From contig BJOX01000115.1 in the NCBI GenBank assembly GCA_009731375.1, positions 675,603-739,602 on the forward strand: a stretch of DNA of 64,000 bases, given 5' to 3'. Positions 10,574-21,794 of the stretch are shown piece after piece (within the stretch, counting starts at the first letter, position 1; every line of letters begins with the position of its first letter). Source of the DNA: Paulinella micropora (Eukaryota; Cercozoa; Imbricatea; Euglyphida). Position numbers and translations under genes: made by a program. The notes beneath the pieces were generated by a model. The model saw only the letters and a list, made by a program, of their open reading frames with translations, searched no databases and had not been told where the DNA came from.

Positions 10574-10781
10574 TTAATTCAAGCGCAGCAGGTGCACTGC
10601 TGCCATATGTGCGCGCAGGCCCTGTTCTGAATGAAAGAGGCGCTTGCGCCCTCTGTAGCCAGGCACTGGTGGCGGGCAGACGAAGCACTGAAAGAGGTTG
10701 GGTCGCGGAAGAGGCTGCGCGTGAACAGCCCCCAAAAAGGGAGGCTGCGCAGGGAAGCCCAGCAGGGGCTGCCACTGCTGC

Positions 10782-10876
<95 letters not shown>

Positions 10877-10890
10877 CTGCTGCTGTTGCC

Positions 10891-10928
<38 letters not shown>

Positions 10929-13900
10929 GCGGGAGCAGGTAGAAAAGGGACTTGCGCGCTGTCACCGTCGGGCACCACCACGTAGGGCCTTCGCGCCTGG
11001 AGCTCGATGGCGGGGAAACACTTGCCAATGGCCTCCGAAAGCGCGGAGCCGTGGCAGAAGCGTAGGATGGTGCTCGTGAGGGGGCTGGTGGGGGAGGTGA
11101 ACCAAGCCAGGGGCACCGGCTTCTCGAAGCCACAGAGCACTGCGTGTTGGCGAAGGGGAACGATAGGCTTTTCTGCCACAGCAGACCTAACACCGCAGGA
11201 GGCCAGGATGACGTTGACCCTTGCTCCCGAGCTGTACTTTGCGAATTCTTCCACTGCGCCAGAAAGGGCAAGCAAAGCAGAGCCCACGGGGACTACGTCG
11301 CCGATGCCAGTGATAAAGTTTCCTCGCTCGTCACTGTGGCAAGGGACGATCATGAGCACCTGCAGGTTGTCGGCGGCGTATGTTTGGGCAAACTCCAGCG
11401 TGTTGGAGTCTGGTTCGATCAGCTCAGCGAGCTGAGCGGATAGTGTGGCTTCGTTGTGCCAACGCAATAAGATCGGCACAATACCGAAGCCAGGCGGGTA
11501 AAGCGAGTCCTTGTGCCCGTAGGGCAGCAATAACGGGCGCATGAAAAGCTCAACGTCCTGTGCCTCCTGGGCCAGGCGTTTGAACTTTTCGCTGCGCTTG
11601 GGCGGGCCGGGGCAGAAACCATTAAGAACCACCACAAGGGTCGGCCGCAAGGGCGACGGAGGCAACAGATACTCGGCTGCGCGAGGCAGTTTCCGGCACG
11701 CCGCGCACACAAAAGCGCGGGCGTAATGTGTCCACTCATGCCGGCGTGCTTCGGTGCTCGAGGGATCTACCTCGGCCACCACACAGCGTGCGCAAAAGGC
11801 TGCTCCGCAGCCTTGTAGAGTAGCAGAACCCCCGTCGCCGCAGGTCGCGAGTCCGTCCCCCCCGCAAGACACACACACAAGCCCCTTGGCTAGCAGGGTG
11901 CGACCGTTGACCCGGTTGCGCCCAGCTTCCAGGCTACAGAAGACGGGGGACACGTCCTCCAACTCCGAGCCGGGAACTTTGCAGCCTAGGTACGTGACTG
12001 GTTGGGGGTACGAGGTCGCGTCCCCCTCTACCGACGTAATCGCACAGAGGCGGATCCGCCCGGGTTGCTCAGGGTCCGTCAATTCAAACCCGAAACATTG
12101 GATAGATTCAACTACGTAGTTGCTGACGGGCCCCTTGCTTATCAGCGGAGCACGGAGGGTGTTTTCCTCCGCGGTCAGCCGCTGCTTGGAAAGGCGTTCG
12201 TTATGCAGATCGCGAGTATTCCGACGGCGCGTCGTCGTAGTCGTTGCCTTGCCCCCGCCTACGCGCCTGCCGGCTTTGGCAGCCAACTATAGATTTGAAT
12301 ACGACGTGCGTAAAGCAAGCGCGCACACACGCACGCAAGCGCGCAAGCCAGCGCGCAAGCACGTAAGCAACACGCAAACAAGCAAGCAAGCAAGTAAGCA
12401 GACAAGCAAGCAGGCAAACAAGCACGCACACAAGCAAGCAAGCACACAAGCAAGCGCGCAAACAAGCGCGCAAGCACGTAAGCAAGCGCGCACACACGCA
12501 CGTAAGCAACAAGCACGCAGGGGAGGGAGGGAAAGGAGGCGAAGAGCAGAGGAGAGGGGACGGGGGCACAAGCAAACATGCACGCAAAACAATAACGCAA
12601 GTAAGCAAGCAGGCAAACAAGCACGCACACGAGCGCGCAAGCACGCAAAGCAAGCAAGCGCGCACACACGCGCGTAAGATCGTAAGCAACAAGCAACAAG
12701 CAAGCAACACAGGCAAGCAAGCACACAAGCAAACAAGCGAGAAAACAAGCACGCAGGGGGAGGGAGGGGGAAAGGAGGCGAGGAGCAGAGGAGAGGGGAC
12801 GGGGGGCACAAGCAAACATGCACGCCAAACATTTTTCAAGCAAGCAGGCAGGCAAACAAGCAGGCAAACAAGCACGCACACGAGCGCGCAAGCACGTGAG
12901 CAAGTAAGCTCGCAAGCAACAGGCAAGCATGCCTACAAGCAAGCGCGCACACACGTAAGCAAGCACACAGGCAAACAAGCGAGAAAACAAGCACGCAGGG
13001 GAGGGAGGGAAAGGAGGTGAGGAGCAAAGGAGAGGGGACGGGGGGCACAAGCAAACATGCACGCCAAACAATAACGCAAGCAAGCAAGCAGGCAAACAAG
13101 CACGCACACACGCGCGTAAAAGCGCAAGAAACAAGCAACAAGCAAGCAAGCAAGCAACACAGACAAGCAAGCACACAAGCAAACAAGCGAGAAAACAAGC
13201 ACGCAGGGGAGGGAGGGGGAAAGGAGGCGAGGAGCAGAAGAGAGGGGACGGGGGGCACAAGCAAACATGCACGCCAAACAATAACGCAAGCAAGCAAGCA
13301 GGCAAACAAGCACGCACACGAGCGCGCAAGCACGTGAGCAAGCGCGCACACATACACGTAAGCTCGCAAGCAACAAGCAAGCAACACAGGCAAGCATGCC
13401 TACAAGCAAGCAAGCAAACAAGCACGTAAGCAAGCACACAAGCAAACAAGCGAGAAAACAAGCACGCAGGAGGGGGAAAGGAGGCGAGGAGTAGAAGAGA
13501 GGGGACGGGGGGCACAAGCAAACATGCACGCCAAACAATAACGCAAGCAAGCAAGCAGGCAAAGAAGCACGCACACGAGCGCGCAAGCACGTGAACAAGC
13601 GCGCACACATACACGTAAGCTCGCAAGCAACAAGCAAGCAACACAGGCAAGCATGCCTACAAGCAAGCAAGCAAACAAGCACGTAAGCAAGCACACAGGC
13701 AAACAAGCAAGAAAACAAGCACGCAGGGGAGGGAGGGAAAGGAGGCGAGGAGCAGAGGAGAGGGGACGGGGGGCACAAGCAAACATGCACGCCAAACAAT
13801 AACGCAAGCAAGCAAGCAGGCAAAGAAGCACGCACACGAGCGCGCAAACACGCGCGTAAGAGCGCAAGCAACAAGCAACAAGCAAGCAACACAGGCAAGC

Positions 13901-14231
13901 AAGCACACAAGCAAACAAACGAGAAAACAAGCACGCAGGGGAGGGAGGGAAAGGAGGCGAGGAGCGGAGGAGAGGGGACGGGGAAGAGGCACAAGCAAAC
14001 ATGCACGCAAAACATTTTTCAAGCAAACAAGCACGTAAACAAGCAAGCAAGCAAGCAAACAAGCACACAATGGAGGGAGGGAGAGAGGGAAGGGGGAATG
14101 GGGGGAGAAGGGAAGGGGAGGAGAGAGAAGGAGGGAAGAAAGAAAAGGACACAGAGGGAGTATGACGTTACTTGGTAGCGAGGCGCCTTGCCGCCAGTCG
14201 ATTTCCTAGCCGTCTGCTTCGTGCGTGCCAT
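10574..14231 (-). CDS. Histone H3 tail fused by splicing to a zinc-finger/poly-Q protein
   Basis: Exon 1 (14231-14172) encodes M plus ARTKQTARKSTGGKAPRYQ, the H3 N-terminal tail with K18 changed to Tyr. It ends at CAA|GTAACG in phase 0. Exon 2 (12286-10574) follows TATAG| and starts LAAKAGRR, continuing H3 (QLATKAAR) across the junction; K27 is Arg and S28 is Val. The spliced product is 590 aa. A Cys cluster at residues of about 157-218 (CVSC, then CGAAFCARC, CAAC) resembles a PHD or ADD finger. A middle domain (LVVVLNGF, LQVLMIVPCHSDERG, NVILASCG) is unrecognised. Poly-Q is at about 473-524 and a C2H2-like finger (CFVCPP...HSEQGLRAHMAAVH) closes the protein. Exon 2 has no ATG and is preceded by an in-frame TAG, so it needs an upstream exon. 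Confidence 0.75.
12287..14171 (-). other. 1.9-kb intron of the H3-tail gene, filled by a satellite
   Basis: Donor GTAACG lies at 14171 and acceptor TATAG ends at 12287. The interior is a short pyrimidine-rich part next to exon 1 (about 14060-14165), then almost entirely the CAAG-type satellite. No other exon is visible inside. Confidence 0.65.
12300..14070. repeat. CAAG(CAAG/CACG) satellite with higher-order units
   Basis: The array is built of CAAG, CAAA, CACG and similar tetramers. A GGGGAGGGAGGGAAAGGAGG block recurs near 12528, 12758, 12997, 13205, 13468, 13727 and 13937. These seven higher-order units are spaced about 210-260 bases apart, each followed by GGCACAAGCAAACATGCACG. Minus-strand ORFs through it are Cys/Leu/Ala-rich repeats readable in more than one frame and are not taken as genes. 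Confidence 0.9.
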
Positions 14232-14355
14232 GTAGATCCTGCGTCTCTTTGTGTAGCCCGCCCTAGGAACCATACAGAAAAAGGGTCTGTATTAAAGTCC
14301 CGCGCATAGCAAAACGTTTGGTTTGATACGCGTATCATTGCAAGTACATGTTATA

Positions 14356-14560
14356 CATCCGACAGCCAACATGCAGGTGGTTTGTCGTACACAAGCCAAA
14401 ACATACACACACTAAGCACGGTTTGTGCATCCGACAGCCAACATGAAGGTGGTTTGTCGTACACAAGCCAAAGCATACACACACTAAGCACGGTTTGTGC
14501 ATCCGACAGCCAACAGAAGGGTGGTTTGTCGTACACAAGCCAAAGCATACACACGCAGCA
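14356..14560. repeat. Tandem repeat, 72-bp unit, three copies
   Basis: Units start at 14356, 14428 and 14500 with CATCCGACAGCCAACA and contain GGTGGTTTGTCGTACACAAG. Copies differ at only a few positions. There are no spacers, so this is not a CRISPR array. It lies upstream of H3-tail exon 1, in the region where that gene's promoter would be. Confidence 0.9.
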
Positions 14561-14779
14561 AAATGTGAACATGTGCAGTGATCATATTTCAAATGAACAC
14601 TAACACAGAGATTGTGAGGTGTGTTTGAGCTGCCAAAATCGAGAGCTTTTGATTTTCAAATTAGTTTGAACGTAGCCCATAAAATCAAAAGGACAAGACC
14701 GGCAGGAGCCCCGGGGTTTTGCAATGATTTGGATAAAATCCGGTCCAGATTGTTATCCCTCTCTTGCTTGCTTTTCTCT

Positions 14780-15800
14780 TTCTCTGATTTGATTTTCCAT
14801 TCTGATTTTCTGTTTTGTTTTTCCATTTAGATTTTTTGTTTCGATTCTCTATTTCAATTTTCTGTTTTGCTTTTCTGTTTTGCTTTTCTGTTTCGCTTTT
14901 CTGTTTTGCTTTTCCATTTCGATTTTCTGTTTTGCTTTTCCATTTCGACTTTCCATTTCGATTTTCCATTTCGATTTTCCATTTCGATTTTCCATTTCGA
15001 TTTTCCATTTCAATTTTCCATTTCGATTTTCCATTTCGATTTTCTGTTTTGCTTTTCCATTTCAATTTTCCATTTCGATTTTCCATTTCAATTTTCTATT
15101 TCGATTTTCTGTTTTGCTTTTCCATTTCGATTTTCTGTTTCAATTTTCCATTTCAATTTTCTGTTTCGATTTTCCATTTCAATTTTCTGTTCTGCTTTTC
15201 CATTTCGATTTTCCATTTCGATTTTCCATTTCGATTTTCCATTTCGATTTTTCATTTCGATTTTCCATTTCAATTTTCCATTTCGATTTTCCATTTCAAT
15301 TTTCTATTTCGATTTTCCATTTCAATTTTCCATTTCGATTTTCCATTTCGATTTCCATTTCAATTTTCCCTTTCGATTTTCCATTTCAATTTTCCATTTC
15401 GATTTTCCATTTCAATTTTCCCTTTCGATTTTCCATTTCAATTTTCCATTTCGATTTTCCATTTCGATTTTCCATTTCGATTTTCCATTTCGATTTTCCA
15501 TTTCGATTTTCCATTTCGATTTTCCATTTCGATTTTCCATTTCAATTTTCCATTTCGATTTTCCATTTCAATTTTCCATTCCGATTTTCCATTTCGATTT
15601 TCCATTTCAATTTTCCATTTCGATTTTCCATTTCAATTTTCCATTTCGATTTTCCATTTCGATTTTCCATTCCGATTTTCCCTTTCGATTTTCCATTTCG
15701 ATTTTCCCTTTCGATTTTCTGTTTTGCTTCTCTGTTTCGATTTTCCATTTCGATTTTCTGTTTTGGTTTTCTGTTTCGATTTTCTATTTCGACATTTTGC
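14780..15800. repeat. 13-bp minisatellite (TTTTCCATTTCGA)n
   Basis: About 1 kb of a 13-base unit with variants TTTTCCATTTCAA and TTTTCTGTTTTGC. Because 13 is not a multiple of three and the unit has no forward stop codon, all three forward frames stay open with the same Phe/Asp/Ile-rich period. I treat these as repeat artefacts, not proteins. Confidence 0.92.
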
Positions 15801-16063
15801 TTTGATTTCGTCAGATCAGATTGATTTCTTGAGGCGGTGAGGCGGTGAATCTTCCCCAGATACCGGCGGGCTGTTGGAAGAGAGAAGAGGGAGCAGCACG
15901 CGGTACACACCATCTCCCTTCTTAGTACATTGCTTTGTGTTTTGCATATAAGTTAGTTCTAGCGGGGATCTTTACGATTGTTCCTGCGTGTGTCTAGTGG
16001 GGATCTTTTGCTTTAACCAAATCGAAACTGATCTTCAATTGCCTTCCGCCCGGCCTCGTCAGC
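15801..16063. other. Spacer with an R4 copy upstream of the MYND gene
   Basis: It contains GAGGCGGT twice and a minus-oriented R4 copy (about 15833-15895, including CCCCAGATACCGGCGGG). The following 150 bases, AT-rich with repeated GGGGATCTTT, lead to the start at 16064 and probably hold its promoter. Confidence 0.5.
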
Positions 16064-17157
16064 ATGCTGAAACTTTGCTATAACACTTTGTGCCTTCGTG
16101 CGCAGCAACAAGGGTTAAAAACGAAGAAGTGCTCGGGCTGTTTGGTTGTAGCTTACTGTAGCATCGAGTGCCAGAAGTATCACTGGAAACATGCGCACAA
16201 ACTGGACTGTTTTCCTGGTTCTATCTACAGAACCCAAGCTCAGGCCCTGCGAGATTACACGAAAAAGCTACGGGACAATGAGCGCGAAAGCTACAAGACG
16301 TTTCTGCCCAAGGTTGAAAAGCTCAGCGATATCATTATAGTAGGCCTCTTGCCAGGACAAGAAAAGGAAGTATTCCAAAGCCTGCCCAGGAGAAAGTCCT
16401 ACCGAAGCACACACACCTGCGCGACATTATTTACGGCAGGCGCAAGGAATTTGCGGATGGCACTTTGCTGTGTGTTGTCGTGTACGCCTTTACTGGTCCG
16501 GAGCCGCTAGCTGAGGCGACTGGCGTGGTCGACTACGTTATACTACGCTCAGGTTTTGAAGAGAAGAGACTGCCCCAGCCCCGCTCTCCGCTACATCTCT
16601 TGGAACTTCACTGTGGCGCCTGCCAAAAACCTGAAGGGAGTACCAAAGCCCAAAGCCCAAAGCCAGCTTGTGGCCGTTGTGGCGTGGTTCAATACTGCGA
16701 TCGCAAATGCCAGATTAGCCACTGGCACAAGCACAAGCAGAGTTGCAAATCCCCTGCGTTGAAGCAGGCTTCTAAGTTGGGAACAACTCGCGAGTTCCGA
16801 GAAGCGCGCAGAAAGCTGGCTTCTTCTACCAACATACAGGATATCTTGGCTCTGTCTTTGATGCAGGTTGTAACGATATTGCTGCAGGAGGTAGAGCCAG
16901 CCAGTTGGGCGTCCGACTGCTTCGACCTGCACCAGCGTTCCCTCTGTGCGCGCTGTAACATGGCGATTTTTGCATGGCACCAGGCTCGGTTTTGTTTTGA
17001 GCAAATCGGGGGCTCCGCCGACGTGATAGAGCGCCTGGTAAAAGCCTGGGTCCCTGCTCTGCTTCAGGCCCCGCTGGAGCGCGTTTGGCTCAGAAGCCGT
17101 GATGAAATCCGCCGCATAAATGTTAGGGAATGGAAGAAAGAGCACAGCAATGCTTGA
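16064..17157 (+). CDS. Protein with two MYND zinc fingers, frameshifted
   Basis: The ATG is at 16064. MYND finger 1 is at residues of about 5-45 (CYNTLC, KKCSGC, YCSIEC, HWKHAHKLDC). MYND finger 2 is in the downstream frame (HCGACQ, CGRCGVVQYC, CQISHWHKHKQSC). The frame shifts near 16375-16395; one added base joins PAQEKVLPKHTHLRDIIYG to the second frame, giving about 364 aa. The C-terminal 140 residues are helical and have a further CARC pair. MYND fingers mediate protein-protein contacts, often in transcription or chromatin regulation. No catalytic domain such as SET is visible. Confidence 0.7.
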
Positions 17158-17224
17158 TTTCAAGAAACTTTCTTTCGTCCCTTGTGAGCGGGCTGCGCCT
17201 GAAGGAAGAGAAGGGGGTTGAGGG

Positions 17225-17270
17225 GCGTCGAGCTTTAATAAAAGACTTTTATTAAATCGTTTTGCAGCAC
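17225..17270 (+). promoter_or_regulatory. Dispersed GTCGAGCTTTAAT / TTTATTAAA element
   Basis: GGCGTCGAGCTTTAATAAAA is followed by GACTTTTATTAAATCGTTT. It sits between the 3' ends of two convergent genes. Closely related copies are at 8846, 23105 and 54300, and weaker ones at 49190 and 52970. The location suggests a 3'-end or termination role here, though the 54300 copy is upstream of a start. Confidence 0.5.
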
Positions 17271-17380
17271 TGGCAACCATCGACACTACCCAAAAATTTA
17301 AAAATATCAAATACCATTGACACAATTCTTTTGAAGCAGCCTTTGTATTATACCTGCCCGCGCTAAAGACAAAACGCGTC

Positions 17381-17840
17381 TTAAGGGGCGCACTGCGCAG
17401 CCCGCTTCAGGAGCAGGCCGACTTCGGCCACCTGGGCGCTGCTAATGTATGCGCCTGTGCAAACTGAACCATCCTGCGTGGAGATGCGGTAGTACATTTG
17501 GGTGACGACAAAGCGGTGGGTGCTGAAGGCCCAGCTCAGTCCGCCATCGTTAGAACCCAGGATAGTCAGCGAAGCCGGGGCCCTGGTAAGGTCAGATACG
17601 GAGTTTTGAAGGTAGGAAGAGACCGTGAGCGGTTGGAGCACCGCGCGGGCGCCGGAGGTTAACGTAAAATACTCTCCGCGCTCTGCCAGCGGTAACCTAC
17701 AGTACCATCCAGGACGTAGGCCACACCCGTGGAGGTGAACCTGGTGGAGGAGGCGGCGACGCTCCAACCCTGCGTGAGCGGCGTGGTGCTGTTCAGGGCG
17801 GTGTAGCTTTGTTGGCCGGTTGGGCAGTCGCAGCGGGGAG
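17381..17840 (-). CDS. Discoidin-like (F5/8 type C) domain fragment, frameshifted
   Basis: The C-terminal frame (stop at 17381) contains YFTLTSGARAVLQPLTVSSY and TRAPASLTILGSNDGGLSW, the typical beta-strand pattern of discoidin-like carbohydrate-binding domains. The preceding part (CDCPTGQQSYTALN, YRWQSAES) is in another frame; one added base near 17665-17680 joins them. The 5' side runs into a CT-rich tract with no clear start, so an upstream exon or loss of the N-terminus is likely. Such domains are usually extracellular and bind sugars or lipids. Confidence 0.5.
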
Positions 17841-18016
17841 AGGGAAGGAGGAGAGAGAGAGGGAAGAGGGGAGAGGGAGGGGGGGGGGGCCAGAGACAGA
17901 GAAAGCACAGCAGTGGACCAAACAGAAACAACTGTTTAAATTTATTAAAGCGGGTAAAAAGTTTTTATTGTGGCAAAGCACCGTGCAATTGGCCTCATCT
18001 GCACACGTAGGTTCAT

Positions 18017-18722
18017 ATGGAATCGGGACTGAGCGCGCAAGGCCAGATACAAGCAATAGCGTGCCTCCGCAAGGCTGCGGAGCAAAGGGACCCTGTCGCA
18101 CAGTACAACTTGGGGATTTGTTACGTGAAAGGACAAGGAATCGGGCAGGACGATGCTCAAGCACTCGAGTGGTTTCGTAAGGCTGCGGAACAAGGGCATG
18201 CTGCCGCGCAGAACACCTTGGGGTTTTTGTACGAGAACGGACGAGGGATCGACAGGGACGACGCCCGTGCGTTCGAGTGGTACCGGCGGGCCGCTAAGCA
18301 AGGGGATGCGTGGGCACAGCTTAATATGGGAATCTGTTACGCAAAAGGACGGGGAGTTGGGCAGGATGATGCTCAGGCAGTAATGTGGTTCCGTAGGGCC
18401 GCAGAACAAGGGCATGCTGTCGCGCAGAATAACCTGGCTTTCTTTTACGAGAAAGGACGAGGGGTCGGCAGGGACAACGCTAGGGCACTCGATTGGTACC
18501 GCCGAGCCGCTCAGCAAGGGGATGCTTTGGCACAGCGTAACTTGGTGGTTTGTTACACGAATATACAGCAAAATGCCCAAGGCAACGCTCAAGCGGTCGA
18601 GTGGAATACGCCTGCGGTCGATAAACGCCAAGGCTCAGTCTCGGCCTGCCAACTGCTACCGACAGGCCTTCGACGACGCCGGCGCCTGGCGGTATGAAGC
18701 GCGAGACAAGGCTTTTCGCTAG
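18017..18722 (+). CDS. Sel1-repeat protein 1
   Basis: The ATG at 18017 opens about five 36-residue Sel1 repeats with the pattern AQYNLGICYVKGQGIGQDDAQALEWFRKAAEQG. Sel1 repeats form alpha-alpha solenoids that scaffold protein complexes. The unshifted frame ends at 18697 in a basic tail. Removing one A near 18622 (GATAAACGCC) instead gives AQSRPANCYRQAFDDAGAW and a stop at 18722, which fits the solenoid better. No signal peptide is seen. A TTTATTAAA element precedes the start (about 17940) and another follows the end (about 18764). Confidence 0.8.
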
Positions 18723-19037
18723 AAGGGGCACTAATCTAACGCTTGATAAGGAAAATTGTCCTTTATTAAACTATTTTTTGGGGAGACAAAGAAACACATC
18801 GTAACTGTTTCATAGTCATTGCACCTATTTCTGTACAGGGGCCAGGATGAGGTAGAAAGGTTGGGGGAGGGACGGTGTATATGCTTTGTTTCCCTCCCGA
18901 AGGACAGCAAAGCCCACAGCCCTCTCCTCTCCCCCTTCCCCCCCCCCCCCTTACCCGTATAGATTTTATATTAGATTAAAAAACGGAACAGTCCACGTTG
19001 TATCCAAGTCAACGTGCACCCCCTTTTTTTTTGTTCT

Positions 19038-21794
19038 ATGTTTACTACACATTACCAGACAGCCTGGGCCGTGTTGGGGATCTTGTTGGCTACTAGTGCA
19101 CGGACCCCTCCTTGGTGCGGTTGGCCAACCGTCGGGACCGACCCCTCTGTGCTCGTATTCGTTGTGGAGGTGGTCGCCCCTTTTGGTGGCTTTACGCTGC
19201 CGACGGGCGGCAGCACGTCGCGACGGCTGTTGATGCAGCAACAACAACAACAGCAGCAATCATTGTCCAGTTATTATTAGGTAAACTGGGGCGACGGTGC
19301 GCAGGCTCTTTGTCTAGTTCAGGGCGGCGTGTGCAGGCATGGCTACTCCCTACTAGGCAATTACAGCGTGAGCGTGAAAGGCCCCGTGCTGGGCTGGGCC
19401 ATGACTCCCGAGTGGCACGAGCGCAACGGCAACGCGACGCGTGTGCGCAGAATCCTGCAGTGGGGGCAGATGCAGCCCGCGCTCCGGGGTGGATACCATT
19501 TCTTCCGAGCGCGAGTGCTGGAATCATTGCCTCCACTGGATCAATGGCGGGGCGCCGAGCAAGTGCGCGACTGGACCTACTCCTTCGCAGAGCTGCCGGA
19601 GCTGCGCCTAATCTTAAAAGGCCTGCGAGTCAGCGCAGAGGCCCGAAACCTAACGGGGATGCTGGCGTGGTCGCCAGAGCTGGCGCCCGACGTGAGTGGT
19701 TGGGACACATCAGGCGTCGAGAGCCTGGCGCTGGTCTTCGCGGGGTCTGGAGCGTCCACGATCCCCGGGTTGGAAGCGCTGGACACTTCTGGGCTTATCA
19801 ATGCAAGCGGCGCGTTCTTAAATGCATCCATGCTGAGTAGGGTAGGTAAGCTAGGCTGGAAGGTGTCTAGGCTTATGGATGCGACTTACATGTTTGCGGG
19901 TGCGAGCAGTTTCAATGCGGACCTTAGCAAATGGGCATTACCAGCGAACGCATCGATAAATGGCATCTTCCAAAAAGCGTACAGCTTCAGGTGCAACCTG
20001 AGCAGCTGGGTTCTCGATGCGTTCCAGGGCGGCGGCGCTGCGTGCCAACAGCTATTGGTAGATTCGGGTCTGTCACATGACTTGCTCCCTGGTGGTTGCG
20101 TGCGCACCGCACCCGCTACCACCACCACCGAGCTCCCCCCTACGGCGACTACTACTACATTGTCAAGCTCGCCAGTCACCAGCAGCCCCACGCATCTAAG
20201 CACTGCCAGCGCCAGCGCCAGCGCCGCGACTAGTCCGTCTGTCACTGCTAGCGACAGCGCCAGCGCCGCGGCTAGTCCGTCGGTCACGGCTAGCGTCAGC
20301 TCCAGCGCCACGGCTAGCCCGTCGGTCACGGCTAGCGACAGCGCCAGCGCCGCAACTAGTCCGTCTGTCACTGCTAGCGACAGCGCCAGCGCCGCAGCTA
20401 GTCCGTTGGTCACGGCTAGCGTCAGCTCCAGCGCCACGGCTAGCCCGTCGGTCACGGCTAGCGACAGCGCCAGCGCCGCGACTAGTCCGTCTGTCACTGC
20501 TAGTGACAGCGCCAGCGCCGCGACTAGCCCATCAGTCACCGCTAGCGCCAGCGACAGCGCCACGGCTAGCCCGTCGGTCACGGCTAGCGACAGCGCCAGC
20601 GCCGCGACTAGTCCGTCTGTCACTGCTAGTGACAGCGCCAGCGCCGCGACTAGCCCATCAGTCACCGCTAGCGCCAGCGGCAGCGCCACAGCCAGTCGGT
20701 CGGCCACTGCTAGCGCCAGCGCCAGCGCTACTGCTAGCCCATCAGTCACCGCTAGCGCCAGCGGCAGCGGCAGCGCCACAGCCAGTCGGTCGGCCACTGC
20801 TAGCGCCAGCGCCAGCGCCAGCCCGTCGGTCACCGCTAGCGCCAGCGGCAGCGGCAGCGCCACAGCCAGTCGGTCGGCCACGGCTAGCGCCAGCGCCAGC
20901 GCCAGCGCTACTGCTAGCCCATCAGTCACCGCTAGCGGCAGCGCCAGCGCCACAGCCAGTCGGTCGTCCACTACTAGCGCCAGCGCCAGCGCCAGCCCGT
21001 CGGTCACCAGCATCTCCACGCGTTCGGCCACCACCACCTTAACACCAAGCCTTTCAGTAACGCAGTCTCCAGACGTGAATGAGTGCGCACGGCCCGACAA
21101 TGGGGGCTGCGGTGCAAATGGGATTTGCACAAATACCCTAGGTTCCTTCTACTGCACCTGCAATACTGGTTATACTCGGGCCGGCCCCAAGACCCTGATG
21201 TCGCCGAGCAACCTATACAACTGGGCCGTAAGCACATCCAGCGGTTCGGCAAGCAGTGCCATCGACGGTTCTTTTGCTACTAAATGGCAGTCGGTCGTGG
21301 GGATGTATGGTACTACTATGGGTTCTAGCAATACTTGTATTAACACTGCGACAGGGCCGCTCACAATAGCCAACGGATTTAATTACTTAGGTGACTATAT
21401 TACAGTAACTCAGTCCGCCGGTAGTTTTGCACGGCTTGTCTCGGTGGCGGTGATGTCCCCCGCCAACACGGTGGTGTCAGCCGGTGTTGGCAGCTGCAGT
21501 CCTACGAGCACGGGCTGCCCTATTTACTCTGGTGTTGCAGAGCTTGTTGTGCTGGGTTCTAGCAATATTAGCGGCGTCGACTGGACCTACTTGGGCACCA
21601 GCCCTACTTGGAACGTTTGGAACCCCTGGGGGCTAACACAAACCATGACTTTGAGTCTAGCACAGGACTACAACGCTTACCGCTTCGTCGTTGTGCGCAA
21701 TTATCATAAGTACAGCTCGACTGGTTCCAGCTGCCTTGCATCAGTACAATTGGGTGAAATCAGGATCACACTAGACGTACCCGCGTGCCTTTAA
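19038..21794 (+). CDS. BspA-like/EGF/discoidin-like surface protein with in-frame TAG
   Basis: The ATG at 19038 gives a signal-peptide-like start (AWAVLGILLATSARTPP). A TAG at 19278 interrupts the frame after SLSSYY, and the same frame continues VNWGDGAQ, the WGDG motif typical of BspA/DUF285 proteins, then GNYSVSVKGPVLGW. DUF285-type repeats follow (WDTSGVESLALVFAGS, LMDATYMFAGASSFN). Next come about 270 residues of Ser/Ala/Thr repeats (SASAATSPSVTASD) likely to be O-glycosylated, a calcium-binding EGF (DVNECARPDNGGCGANG), and a C-terminal discoidin-like domain (AIDGSFATKWQS). With readthrough or correction the protein is about 918 aa, probably secreted or cell-surface. From 19281 on it is fully open. 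Confidence 0.8.
20200..21030 (+). repeat. Coding Ser/Ala/Thr repeat (AGCGCCAGCGCC-type)
   Basis: Imperfect 36- and 72-base units code for TASDSASAATSPSV-like peptides inside the surface protein. The reverse frame is also open (Leu/Ala/Val-rich), a by-product of composition. Confidence 0.85.

Noticed and set aside
12259-14015. Long Cys/Leu/Ala-rich minus-strand ORFs in the CAAG satellite
   Set aside because: Several frames are open with the same repeat peptides, and the region behaves as an intron of the H3-tail gene.
14172-14231. A broken histone H3 gene or solo tail pseudogene
   Set aside because: Exon 2 at 12286 continues H3 homology in phase, so a functional fusion explains it better than a remnant.
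14356-14560. CRISPR array
   Set aside because: The 72-base units are directly tandem without unique spacers.
19886-21130. Minus-strand 414-aa Leu/Ala/Val-rich ORF
   Set aside because: It is the antisense shadow of the Ser/Ala/Thr coding repeat of the surface protein.
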